Source of the DNA: Nymphaea colorata
Taxonomy: Eukaryota > Streptophyta > Magnoliopsida > Nymphaeales > Nymphaeaceae
DNA: 64,000 nt
Reading direction: 5' to 3'
Assembly (NCBI RefSeq): GCF_008831285.2
Contig: NC_045139.1
Location: 16,846,354 to 16,910,353 of the forward strand
The notes under the pieces are model-generated. The model was not told where the DNA came from, did not search any database, and saw only the letters and a list, made by a program, of their open reading frames with translations. Below, in pieces: positions 36,501 to 47,430 of this stretch (positions within the stretch are counted from its first letter, which is position 1; each line of letters opens with the position of its first letter). Both the position numbers and the translations under genes were made by a program.

Positions 36501-38870
36501 ATATGGGCACAGAAATGACTCCAATTGCTAGTCAAGAACCTTCAAGGACTGCAACACCTGTTAGGGCTACAACACCAACAAGAAGTCCTTCTTCATCTCG
36601 GCCATCAACTCCTGGCCGAATTGCACCTGCATCTTCTCCTGCAAATTCATCTGTTAGTGTTTTAGATCATCAGGTGGACCTCCCAGAAAGTGGACTATCT
36701 GAGAAAGAATTGCAGACAAAAACTAGAAGAGAGATAGCAGCTCTTAGTGCACAGCTTGGTAAGACGAACATTGCTGCATGGGCTAGCAAAGAAGAGGAGG
36801 AGAAAGATGCTTCGACCTCCCTTAAGATAACTGATGTAGAACAGACACCTAAAAGTGTTATTGAGACCCGTGCATCAGCTTGGGAGGAAGCAGAGAAGGC
36901 AAAGTTCATGGCCAGGTTATTTTACTCAACTTTTTGAATGAGAATCGTTCTTGAGACTTTCCTTTTATGCCTAAACTTAAAGGGTTTTACTGCATGGTTA
37001 AGCATCAATTTTCTACTTCCTGGAGTTACATGTCATCATTTTAATAGTTTCTTTTACAATATGTCAAGAACTTTGGAACTACATTTTCATAAGGCAAGAT
37101 TAACTATGAAGATGAAACTTGAGCACCAATTCTTGTTGAAATCAATTAAACAGGTAAAGGCAAATAATATAAGATTAACCATGATTTCAGGAATCCCTCA
37201 AACGTTGCTGCCTGCTCATTGCAAAATGTCATAAAGAATAAATATTATCTCCACTGTTCACATTGCCTTGATGGGATAGTATAGCTGTATGCTGATATAA
37301 TTAACTCACTTGCAGGTACAAACGTGAAGAGGTCAAGATACAAGCATGGGAGAACCGTGAGAAGGCAAAGGCAGAGGCAGAAATGAGGAGAATAGAGGTA
37401 TTTGATGTGACTCTTTTCTAACACGAACTTTTTATTTCCTTGAATTCAAAAGCTTCTCTGGGAATTTATCTTCAAATTTAGACCATAATTCTTCTCACAT
37501 TCACACCCACATACTTGTCTGGAAATGCAAAGGCACACACATGATAAGTTGCACCTACTCCTTATTAGGGAATATGTAGCTTTCACAATCACAGCCGTGC
37601 TAATTTTGAAGAGCCTGCATTGCTTGCACTTCAAGTTGTGTACTTTTTTAGGTTAGTCTTAAAACACAATATATGCCAGCCTTGTCCATCATATCTTCCT
37701 ACAAAATAGAAAGGTCCAATAATATTTCTTTAGCATGCGCATCCACTTGTCCCTCTGTAATCAGTGTCATTTCAAATTGATGCACCTCGGTTGGCTTTAT
37801 CACTATCCAACTGGTTGAATTCCCAATACACCCTCCACTTGGTTGATTATGCATGTCATTGTTAGCATTCTTGTTCGAGTGATATGATTCACCAGCTCGA
37901 AGACACAATAGTTAGAATAAATCACTAACAGTAAACATGTCATAAGGAATATAAGATTGCAGGAAAAGGAAAATCTTATTCACTGTCATTGGACTGGAAG
38001 CCTGACAGGGGTCAGCTATTTTGGACGCCAATTTGCAGTTCAACCTTGTGGATAAAATAAATTTAAGCACACTCATTATTAATGTTGGCTACCAGGTTTA
38101 CATGGTGCCTGCTGATTGGTTTGGTGGTTGGTCTGGTAAATGCAGTTTCTTTATAGGAATCCTTCGTTTTGCACACTAAAGTTGTGCATGAATTGGCAAA
38201 CCTTTATTCCTTACAGTTGATAGCATGCAAAGTCTTTGTGGATATTTGGAGAATGAATTCAATGCCCACCATCACACACAATATGAAATATTCGTGGGTC
38301 AAGTGAATATATGAACATTGTGTCTCTTGTTTAATTAGGCTAAGATATTTTCTTCTGTGAAACAGTCCACAATAACTTGCCATGTTGGCCAACTCTGGCC
38401 ATGCGTTTTCAGTAAAGGTTTGTTGGCTTTTTATCGGTGTTGCTCCACTTCTGACTAAATGCGGTGCGGTGATATCTGGAACAATTGCACGTGTCTTTTC
38501 AAAGTGAATATGATATTTTGAATTTCTGACGTTAAAAGTTTCTTGTCTCTATAATCGTCTCTCTCCCTCTCCCCCTCTGTTTCTCTGGTATGAAAAGTTG
38601 AGTGCAACCTATTTGTTGTTTTTCCTTCATAATGCTAAAGCAGTTTCTGGTTCATCTTTTTACCAGTTAGAAGTTGAGAGGATGAAGTGCCTTGCTCATG
38701 AAAAGCTGATGAACAAGCTCGCTGCAGCAAGGCACAAAGCTGAAGAAAAGTTTATGGTAGCAGAAGCCAAAAGAAACCAACAGGCTGCTAAGACAGCTGA
38801 GCGAGTAGATTACATCCGGAGGACTGGGCGGATTCCGTCCTCTTTTTCCTTCTGTGGCTGGTGCCATTGA
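33586..38870 (+). CDS. Remorin family protein with long N-terminal extension
   Basis: Six exons: 33586-33615, 34992-35121, 35530-36225, 36408-36915, 37316-37397 and 38667-38870. They total 1,650 nt and 549 residues, stop TGA. The start MEYKRIEKIQ plus SGIVSPSKLRLKLL across the first intron matches the N-terminus of long plant remorins. The middle (about 50-400) is Ser/Pro/Thr-rich and probably disordered; it includes TPVRATTPTRSPSSSRPSTP, a likely phosphorylation region. Residues about 430-540 are the Remorin_C coiled coil (ASAWEEAEKAKFMARYKREE, KAKAEAEMRR, AHEKLMNKLAAARHKAEEK, YIRRTGRIPSS). It ends FSFCGWCH, a Cys-containing C-terminal anchor of the type that is S-acylated. Remorins are plasma-membrane nanodomain scaffolds in cell-to-cell transport and signalling. 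The acceptor of exon 2 (GTTAG|TCAGG) lacks a strong pyrimidine tract but alone keeps the frame. Confidence 0.93.
37398..38666 (+). other. Intron 5 of the remorin gene
   Basis: A 1.27 kb intron splits the Remorin_C coiled coil. It contains no supported gene; antisense frames at 37446-37634, 37699-37908 and 38204-38392 have no similarity and are probably chance. Confidence 0.7.
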
Positions 38871-41200
38871 GGCTCACTCATGTATTTATGACAACACTTC
38901 AACAAAAATGTAATTCTAGCAAAATAAGTATTATCTCTTTGCTGATCTTTTCTGCTCCGAACAATCTCCGGTCTGCATATTTATCATTCTGACTAGGTGG
39001 ATTAGTACTCCATACCGTAGAGCTTGATTGCCTTTGATCTTAAATTTTTAGGTTTGATGTAGCCTTTTTTTGGGTTGAGGGGGCAAAATATCCATAGTAA
39101 AGTATAGGGCTCATCAAACTATGGATTTAATTCTGACCCAAAATCATACTTGAGATTTTAATCTCTTATACACTAAGAAAAGGTCATCAGGGGAGGCTTG
39201 ATGTTAAATCTATGAAACTGAAATTTTGGAGACCTGTGATCTTGTTAAATCAACTGCTCCTTTGCAGCGTGCGATGATTGGACTTCTGTAGACCGAATAG
39301 GAGAGAAACGTTGGACCTCTCAAGGTCGGCATTTTTTTTACCTATGGTGAAATCGTCCAGACAATTCAGTAGGCTTCCTTGGGGGGTTTCTGTATTCTTT
39401 CTTAGTGGTTAATTCCCTCATTTATTTTTTTTTCATAATTTATAATGATAATAAAAAGTGTGCGAACCAGGTGGAGGGTACCCTGGATTTCTCCCATCGT
39501 CAAACACGCCCTTAGTTTAACTTTTGGTAAATTTCACGAGTGACTCATCCTCATGAGGGGGTTGGTTTTGTCCGACCAAATTAACGCAGGCATCTGCAGC
39601 CTGGATTAGATTTTATTACTAAGACCGAAGCATTTGGAGGGTACGAAAACGATTCAAATTCGTATGAAAAAGAGCGGACTTTTCCACTTAGTATCCACAT
39701 CTCTCGTGAATTGTAGAGTTACAAAGCCAAGTTGATGAGAAATTAGACGCGGGTGAATGGATTTAATCTTGCGTCTTCCCATATATCTTCAGTTACCACC
39801 GAAATGATCACCGTAGTCCGCTTGTTTCCGATAACTTTGTTTCCTCTTCCCCCTCTCCCTATCTAGAGAGAGAGAGTCATCCTCCGGCTTTCGGGTTCAC
39901 ATGGTTCGATATAAACATGAGAAAGTTTGTATTATTCTGTCACACAGGACGCAAATTTCACCATGTATTCAATCGGTGGGGAAGTCTCCAGCAAGATCGT
40001 TCCTTCTTGTATTATTCTCTCACATGTGATGTAAATTTTACGTGTAGCGAGTCGCGTTCAAGTTGAATTATTCGTAGATGAAAGTTGCTTCTGCCGAACT
40101 TCGTGAACTCAGAAAACTTGAGACTTATCAGCAAGTATTCTTTGGAAAGAAAGCCAAGGAGGAAGGCAATTGCTATCGGCGACCTTTGGTCCCGGATGTT
40201 TAATCCGTTGGATTAAATATACACCTTGTCTAAGACACCGCGTATCTCCTTTTGAATGCCAATGGTTTAAAGATGTTGAGCTCATGTCGACGTTAGTCAT
40301 CCGGTTAACATGACTCGACCAATCCATTCTTAATCACTGCTTCTCGCTTGCCAAATTTAAGACGTTTCGATTACTTTCAATTTCTGCAATGCTATAAAAT
40401 GTCATTTATATGTCTGATCTTGATGATTCAGCAGCTGGTTCTTATGATCAGATCATTCATTCAGGTCACTTCTATATGGTTTAAGTTTAATAAGAGAGTC
40501 TGAGGCTGCCCATAACTATTCGATATGAATGCATGGTCCAGACTGAGTCTGAACAAACGGTAAACTGGTCTGAACTTTAACCTCAGGTAAGACTAGTTAT
40601 TCTTTGGTTTTTGTTTATAATTCTTATTAAAGAAGGTGGCATGTGACCGCAGAAGCAGGCACTCATTCCATTTTCAAGTACCATGGCTTCGTCGCAGAGT
40701 TTTCAGAATTCAAATAAAAGTCACAAAGCCAGGATCGACATTTCCATTGCATCGCCAATACTTCATCAGTAAATGGGTCGATTATTGCTCGCATGCAGGT
40801 TCAAACCTAATGCGTGTCCTTCTTTTTGAGTATGCATTCACAGGTCTTCCCTTTTCTTCTTTGCTCGAATTCTTTTTTAACCATTTGCTATGTCACTTTG
40901 GCAGGCTTGCAGTTCTGTGATGGAGCCAGAAATTTAGGTCAAGAAGGGAGAACACACATATATGTAATATTTTAGAAGAATGCAGGGAAAAGGGCCTGTG
41001 TCTTTCTCGCTTCTATGCAGCTTTCATCCCTACCAAAGTTGATCATAATATTAGAGGTTCCCCAGCATGAAAATCCCAATTGACTGGGCCTTTCGATATC
41101 ACCTACAAAGCTATTATTCGGGGTTCTAATCTCAAGGGTGGCAACTAAATCCCACAAGGATCCAACTAAAAATTCATATTCAACTTGAATTTTTGCTTAA
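38871..41200. other. 3' flank of remorin and intergenic DNA
   Basis: The first few hundred bases should hold the 3' UTR. The remainder shows no gene. A 94-codon frame at 40636-40920 has no recognisable domain. Near 39105-39175 there is sequence similar to 31150-31330 (CATCAAACTA and ATTTTAGG/ATTTAATTC phrases), suggesting another old repeat. Confidence 0.45.
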
Positions 41201-41209
41201 GGATGTCAA

Positions 41210-41600
41210 TGAATCAGATTCGAATCAAATATACTTTAAGCCGTATCCATTTTTTTTTTCTTTTTTCTTTTATATTCACATATTCGGTCTGAATACAAAC
41301 GAAGAAAAGTCATATATGAATCTGAATCTCAATATGAAATCTAATTTCATAATTTGAATCCGAATTTTACATTCATATGGCTGATTTTTTAAATGAAAGC
41401 GCATTGAATATAGAACATTGATTTAAAACAAAATCTGATCCGAATCCGATCAGATGTCATTTCTTAAATCCGAATCTCATCAGATGTCATTTTCTAATTC
41501 TTAATCCGATCTGATTTCTTCAGTGGATATCAGACTTTTTTTTTTCCATATTCAATTTTCCGGAACAGTTCGATTGCATATCTTATGCAATTCGAATATA
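41210..41600. repeat. Degenerate AATCCGAATCTGAT array
   Basis: There are many variants of ATCCGAATC, AATCTGAATC and GATCAGATG. The phrase ATCAGATGTCATTT appears twice near 41450 and 41480. It has no coding capacity and shares its vocabulary with 11.98-12.26 and 51.5 kb. Confidence 0.55.
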
Positions 41601-42479
41601 TTTGGTCCCTACTTTTTGCTGCAATGACAATGAATAATTCTAGGGGTCGAAATCAAGGCATCCCTTTCTTTTACTAATGAACGATTAGACACTTGTAGAG
41701 CAGAGCTCATGCACTCACCATGTAGCTTTGAGAAATTTCCTTGATTTTGAAGGAGATTGGAGAACGGCATTTGATTAAAGTTTGCCAAGTGAGCAATACT
41801 TAAATATTAAATGGCCATCGTCTGACTCTCTAAAAACTTGAGGTGCCTTTGATCAACAAGCACTTAGGTCGTAAACACTGCGACGATTGGAGTTCATGAC
41901 ATGACATGAATATGCAAACTTCTTTACAGCCAAAACAATTATTTATGTTTTAATTGAAAATTATTGCAAAACTGTGATTTTTTATGTTTGACATGTTCCC
42001 AAGAACAACTGGGTCGTTGGACACCTGGCAAAAAATGGCATCTCTCTCTTTGGCACGAGATTATAATGCACATGGAATGATCATCTCCAAGACTTGTTAA
42101 ACCACATATGGTTGAAAGAAAGGGAGTGGATGACACTTTGTGCAAATTGATCAACACAAAGAAGACATCTGCCCCCATGAAGATGGAGCCCACGAGTTAC
42201 TTTGTATGAAAAGACAAGCGTCACATCAGGAATTAGCATTTTCGCTACGGCTTTACAATATATGGTTGCATTTGATTCATCATTGCAGAAAAAATGGTAT
42301 GATAAAAAAGAGGTCTGCGCACCTGGTTAGGCAGCTTTTCAGTGCGGAGGAAATTGAATGGGCTTCACTTCTTTTTGAAAACGATGACTCTGCCATTCAG
42401 AAACATTGGGAGAGGAATCAATTCACTGCCCTTCCCTGTGCTCAGGCCATTCAGGCTCCAAACTTATTATGCTTGGGCC

Positions 42480-42512
<33 letters not shown>

Positions 42513-43020
42513 ACACCCAAAAGGTGTTACCAGTCCTTGTGTTTGTTTCACCTTGGATCTGATGATCTCACATCCTGTCATTTTGGTGAAGGAAAGAGAG
42601 GAAATGAAAGAAACCAGTGTGGAGCATGGAAGCTCTATGGGCCCAACATGAACCAGGTCAGGTTTGGAATGGGTTAACATATCTTCATGGGTCATGGCGC
42701 GGCCTTTGTTCCCGGCTACCTTTTGAAAAATATCCAAGGCTAAAGACATCCTCGGGCCCGGGCCGAAGTTGGGTCCAGATCGATTTTACTCAGAGTTTTG
42801 CAACCCAAGATTGGGTTTTATGTCATAAGCCCACCAAATGTCTAGACAGGTTCCTCTTATAATGATATATAAACAAACATCTTTGTTTTAGTGGTAAACA
42901 TGCTTATTATTGTTCTAATCATTGTTATTGTTTCGTGTCATAAGAAGATCATGACCCACTGGCCAAAAAAAAAAAGGCGAACTTGAATTTTACCATTAGA
43001 CTGGTCAAGATGCTTACTTG
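41601..43020. other. Intergenic DNA with CT microsatellite
   Basis: Overlapping frames of 80-140 codons at 42140-42862 in several phases show no recognisable domain and run across a CT microsatellite, so none is called. GC-rich phrases such as CTCGGGCCCGGGCCGAAG occur near 42752. Confidence 0.45.
42486..42512. repeat. (CT)n microsatellite
   Basis: Thirteen or so uninterrupted TC/CT units. They give Ser-Leu runs in plus-strand frames and Arg-Glu runs in minus-strand frames. Confidence 0.95.
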
Positions 43021-43027
43021 AGAATGT

Positions 43028-43165
43028 TAGAGCCTAAGGAGTGTAGTGTAGTTGGTCGGGTTAGTGGACCAATGACAGTCTAGTTGTCGGTTCGATTACT
43101 ATGGGCACTGTTCCTTGACATTGTACAAGGTGGCTGTCTAGCCGACGCTACTCTCGAGTTGAATG
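43028..43165 (+). mobile_element. SINE-like element (tRNA-derived promoter motifs)
   Basis: GTAGTTGGTCGGGTTAGTGG resembles a Pol III A box region, and GTCGGTTCGATTAC, about 35 bp further on, matches a B box (GGTTCGA). The following CAAGGTGGCTGTCTAGCCGACGC is typical of plant tRNA-derived SINE bodies. The 3' end and target duplication were not found, so limits are approximate. Confidence 0.45.
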
Positions 43166-44934
43166 GAATAACCATATGTTTACCCAACTCCCGATGCAGT
43201 TTTGAACAAGAATAACTACGTTAGGAACCAATTAATTTGAGAGGTCTTTCACTTCCACAACATTTTAGCTTCAAATCCTGTCCTGCGCCACTGTTCTCCA
43301 ACTGCAAAGTCGTTTGTAAACAACTAATAATTCATTCTCTCGTGTTTTCTCTCAACTTCAAGAGGAGTAACCACGATTTACAGTCCACCTGGGCTTGAAA
43401 GAGAATCCAGTCGTCATAAGGTGAAGGCAATGTACATTTGGTCTCAGACCAGACGGGGCTCGGATAATGAGGCAGGCCATGGCTATGTATTGAAAGGACG
43501 ACCTCTGTGTGCTGTTCTTGATGCAAGTCAAAGCTATATTGATGTAGAATTTAAGGGCAAACAGAAATCCTTAAGAGATGAAGATTCGCTGCTACTTCCG
43601 GTAAGGTTGAGATCCAAGTGTTCTTCATGAACTCATTAAAAGAAAAGAAAAGAAAACTTTGGTCAGGTTTGGGATCTACAAACGAGGCCATCTTTCACGT
43701 CCTGGTCCGAAGATTGTTAAAGCGAGGCTATTTTGCTGAACTTATACATAAAACGACGCGTCTGCAAGAAAATTTCCACAGATCTAGAGCGGGCCCCATG
43801 CCAAATCCAGTCCTCAGATTTAAGATCCAAGGCAATAAAAGACTCCCCCCTAGTGGATTCCTACCCTGCCCATTTGCTCTTTTTGCATGCAATAAGGGGA
43901 GGGACTTTATGATAACTGTGGAAATTGAAACTTTCTTTTTAAACCAATATGATTGCTCATCTGTTTCCATGCCTTGGAAGAGAAAGCCACTGTGAGCCCT
44001 TTTGGAAATATGGAAACACTTGACTTTTAAGCATATAGAACTCTTCTCACAGCCACATGTGAAGGCTGCAAAGCAATTGGTGCATGCCCAAGTGAGAGAG
44101 AGAGAGAGAGAGAGACATGAGAATATAGAGAGAGAGACATGAGAATATAGAGAGAGAGAGCAAAGTGAAAAGTGGTTCACCCTTGAAATTCAACACCCTC
44201 ATTTAGACTGGCCTTAGCCTTATTGAATTCTTCAAACCAACATCTCGATTACCGTCTTGCATCAGGAATCTCAAAAAAAAAAAAAAAGAAGAATACCATC
44301 ACCTACATGCATTGGTTCTTATCAGCCTTGAAATTTGAAATTTAGGTTAAGTTTCAAGTAATTTCAGGCTGTGCTGCAACTGCTGTGAGAGTGAGTTGCA
44401 TGCACTAGGGTGGTGCAGGTACATGTAAGAAAAAAAGAAAAAGAAAAAAAAAGGAAAGTTGGGGTATTTTAAAATTTTTCGAAAGAAACGTATGTTTTTT
44501 AGACTTTTAACTTTTTTACTACCCTCTTTTTTTTTGTCTTTATAGTAGGGGCTTCCCTTTGATTTATTGACCAAATGTTATGGTTGTTATACCCATGGTG
44601 CATATAACCAGTTTCTAAGTGTAGGACTTCCGCAATTTATTGATTTCATATTGGTATTCTTTAACCATTTTACTTTCTAATGGCAATTTATTTTTTGAAT
44701 GATCTATAGTCACTATCTATTAGTTCCCTTCACTAAAAAGTTTCTGCCTCCGCCATTGCTACTGCCACTGCAGATATGTTTTATATCCCGAATAGTTCGT
44801 TGTGTCACATCAAAATGACGTGACGAACAAGAGATCCATGCATCTGGCTAGGATTTGGCTTAACAAGGCCTCAAAAGTCATCAAGTTGATACATGCCTTG
44901 TGTGGGTTAGTGTACCCAATCTCGTTCTGCCGCA
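43166..44934. other. Intergenic DNA, no gene seen
   Basis: A 125-codon frame (43618-43995) and a 150-codon antisense frame (43728-44180) overlap each other and a GA microsatellite; neither has recognisable domains. A CTGCCTCCGCCATTGCT phrase near 44745 is a fragment of the GGCGGAGC element family in reverse. Confidence 0.4.
44094..44160. repeat. GA microsatellite with a 22 bp higher-order repeat
   Basis: A GA run is followed by GACATGAGAATATAGAGAGA twice in tandem and another GA run. It looks like slippage of a short mixed unit. Confidence 0.85.
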
Positions 44935-45000
44935 AGTTATATGTTAGGCCCCTAACACGAGACACCGTAAGTTATATGTTAGGCCCCTAACACGAGACCA
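44934..45000. repeat. 35 bp tandem duplication with TTAGGCCCCTAA core
   Basis: The unit starting AAGTTATATGTTAGGCCCCT occurs at 44934 and 44969, nearly identical, and includes AACACGAGAC. The core TTAGGCCCCTAA is close to a palindrome. Confidence 0.9.
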
Positions 45001-47200
45001 TGTGTTCAGGATTAGAATTGTCAACAAATATCTTCAATGGTAAATTAAAAGGGCCTTTCTCCAAATATTGAATTAAAAAAATGATGAATTGTAAAAAGAC
45101 AAAACTACCCTTTAAATGAAAAAGTGGAAGTCAGGATTCCAATGTTAGCAACCAGACAAGACAAGGAACCCAGCCTCATAAAAGGAAACGAAAGCGCAAA
45201 GCCTAGTTAAATAATTAAATTAGTTTTAAAACTCATCTCGTTCCAATGTTAGAAGAAAAATAATTTCAGAGGAGCAATGGAGACCCATATGGAGCAGTCA
45301 TGGTTGCCATCCATATCCACGTGACACAGTGATTCACTTAATTTTGTCCTAATAACTTAATCAATCTGTCAGCGTCACGGCCAAGTTTACATTATTTTTG
45401 AAGTGAAAGGTCGAAAATGCCCTTTGACGAGAAGCGAAGGTGACAGCACTTGGAGGCTTTCCAAGGGCATTGTCCAGTCTTTTCAAGAGTACCAGCACTC
45501 GAGGCATACGTGCGGTCTTTTTCAAAAGGACGTAAAATTATAAGTACCTAAATTACGAGTCAGGTACATATGGAGGCCACTTTGTGATTTTAGGGCACTT
45601 GTTTATTGTTCACCGGTGCTTCATAAAAGTCACCATAAATTTTTCTTTTTGTCGAAAAGTTATTAATATTAATGGCCAGTAGGAACCAGCTTGCCCCATC
45701 AAGCTTCTGAACTTTGTATGTCCATTCAATAAAGTTTATATCTCCAGTCGGATAAAATAAAAAAAAAATGCTTACACAAGCTACTGATATTTTTTTGGTG
45801 ATTTTTTTTAATTAATTCCCACATCTACCAACAATTATTTTAATATTTATTTAATAAAACCACCTTAAAATTTTTAATATTATATATTTGTGTATCAATG
45901 CATCATTCAACTTGAATGTCACACTTGTCACTATCTACATCTCAGAGAAATAATAATACGCCAAAACATGACAGTGATCGTGAAATTTGAACATCGAATG
46001 CCTTACTGCTCAATTTAATACACAGAAATGTGGTAATGACTACGAGATTCGAACGTCAAACCCTTTGAGTATGAGAATTATTACCACCCCCTTCGATGTG
46101 AGTTAGATTAACAATCATTCGCTTGGATGGTACATCGTTCATGTTTGGGATTAGTTTTACTGCGTATAAATTACTATCACCGTAGCACAGGACGATCAAG
46201 CAAGGTTTTTTTCACCCTTCTACTGTGTTTAAACTTTGGAATCAAGTGAAGAAAGTTGGAGAAAAGAGCTCTGACTTTTGCCGATCAACTTTTTTTGGTG
46301 AAACTAAGCGGCTGGAAAGCGTACGCAGTCGGAATAAAAAAGAAAAGAACAGGGATTTAAGGTGTCCCTGGAAGAGTGAATAAAATAAGAGGGAGCTACA
46401 ACAGAATAGTATTTACTTGCTGCTGTCATAGACAAGAGTATGTCTGCACATGAAGCACGCTTTCTGAGGGAGTTTTTATGTTATTTTATCTCCTTAAGAC
46501 ATGGACCATCAATTCTGATGTGTGAAAAAAAGTTGATCTTACTGTTTGGTTGGTATGATAGAAGTCATGTCCAATCTTAATGGAACATAGAATGTCAACA
46601 TCCTGGCAGTCCTATGTGTTTCTTAGCAATGAAGTTGATGGCTAATTACCAAGACATTAATCATTGTGCTTGTTTTTATGTGTGGAGATAGAGAGAGAGA
46701 GAGATCCAGAGACAGAGAGAGAAAGATCTAGAGATAGAGAGAGAGAGTGTGTGTGTGGGTACCCAGCATCTCACTTATGCAACGAGACAAGTAGATGGTA
46801 AGAAAAAAATATTCAACACAAACAAAAGGATCCTCGCTTTTTTAACTTTCGATAAAAAAGAAAAAAAAAAGAAAGCTGAAGGGGCTTGTACCATAAACAA
46901 AACGACACACTCTGTCACCTAAAGAAGATGAATGAATGTGATGGGTCCCACAACCCCAGGTTATGCCCCTATTTATTATGTCAAGAGATCGCGCTGAATG
47001 GTCTGATATATTTATTATACTAGTGAAATATCACCTTTTGGAGATCCTATTGAGTACATGAAAGATTTGAATAATCTTTTTACACATAATATCTATTGAC
47101 TAAAACGATTATATAAATAAATATATATATATATATATATATATGAAGAGAGAGAAAAAAAAGATGTATGCAAAGCCCTTCTCCTTGTTTTCTTTGTCTG
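45001..47200. other. AT-rich intergenic DNA, no gene seen
   Basis: No open frame of note. It includes a mixed GA/GT microsatellite (46687-46756) and a TA microsatellite (about 47120-47143). Confidence 0.55.
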
Positions 47201-47210
47201 GCAACTTTTA

Positions 47211-47430
47211 TAGACTCATATTACACTCATCAACTAAAGTGTCATACTACCACTATTTCTAGTTTAAAAGAATAACAATTGTGAGATTCAAATTGATGAC
47301 ATCGCCCTTACCAACAAAACTTATATAGACTCATAGTACACTTATCAATTAGAGTGTCGTACTATCGATTTAAAAGAGTAACACTCATGAGAATCAAACT
47401 AATGACTTGACTCTCACCAGCACACCAACC
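47211..47430. repeat. Imperfect 115 bp tandem duplication
   Basis: TAGACTCATA(T/G)TACACT starts both units at 47211 and 47326. Each continues with CATCAA(C/T), GTGTC(A/G)TACTA and GAGA(T/A)TCAAA. Divergence is clear, so it is older than the 149 bp repeat at 18.2 kb. Confidence 0.7.

Noticed and set aside
42140..42862. Overlapping 80-140 codon frames
   Set aside because: Several phases are open at once across a CT microsatellite, with no domain, no splice support and no codon bias that I can see.
43618..44180. 125-codon sense and 150-codon antisense frames
   Set aside because: They overlap each other, the latter runs through GA repeats, and neither has a recognisable motif.
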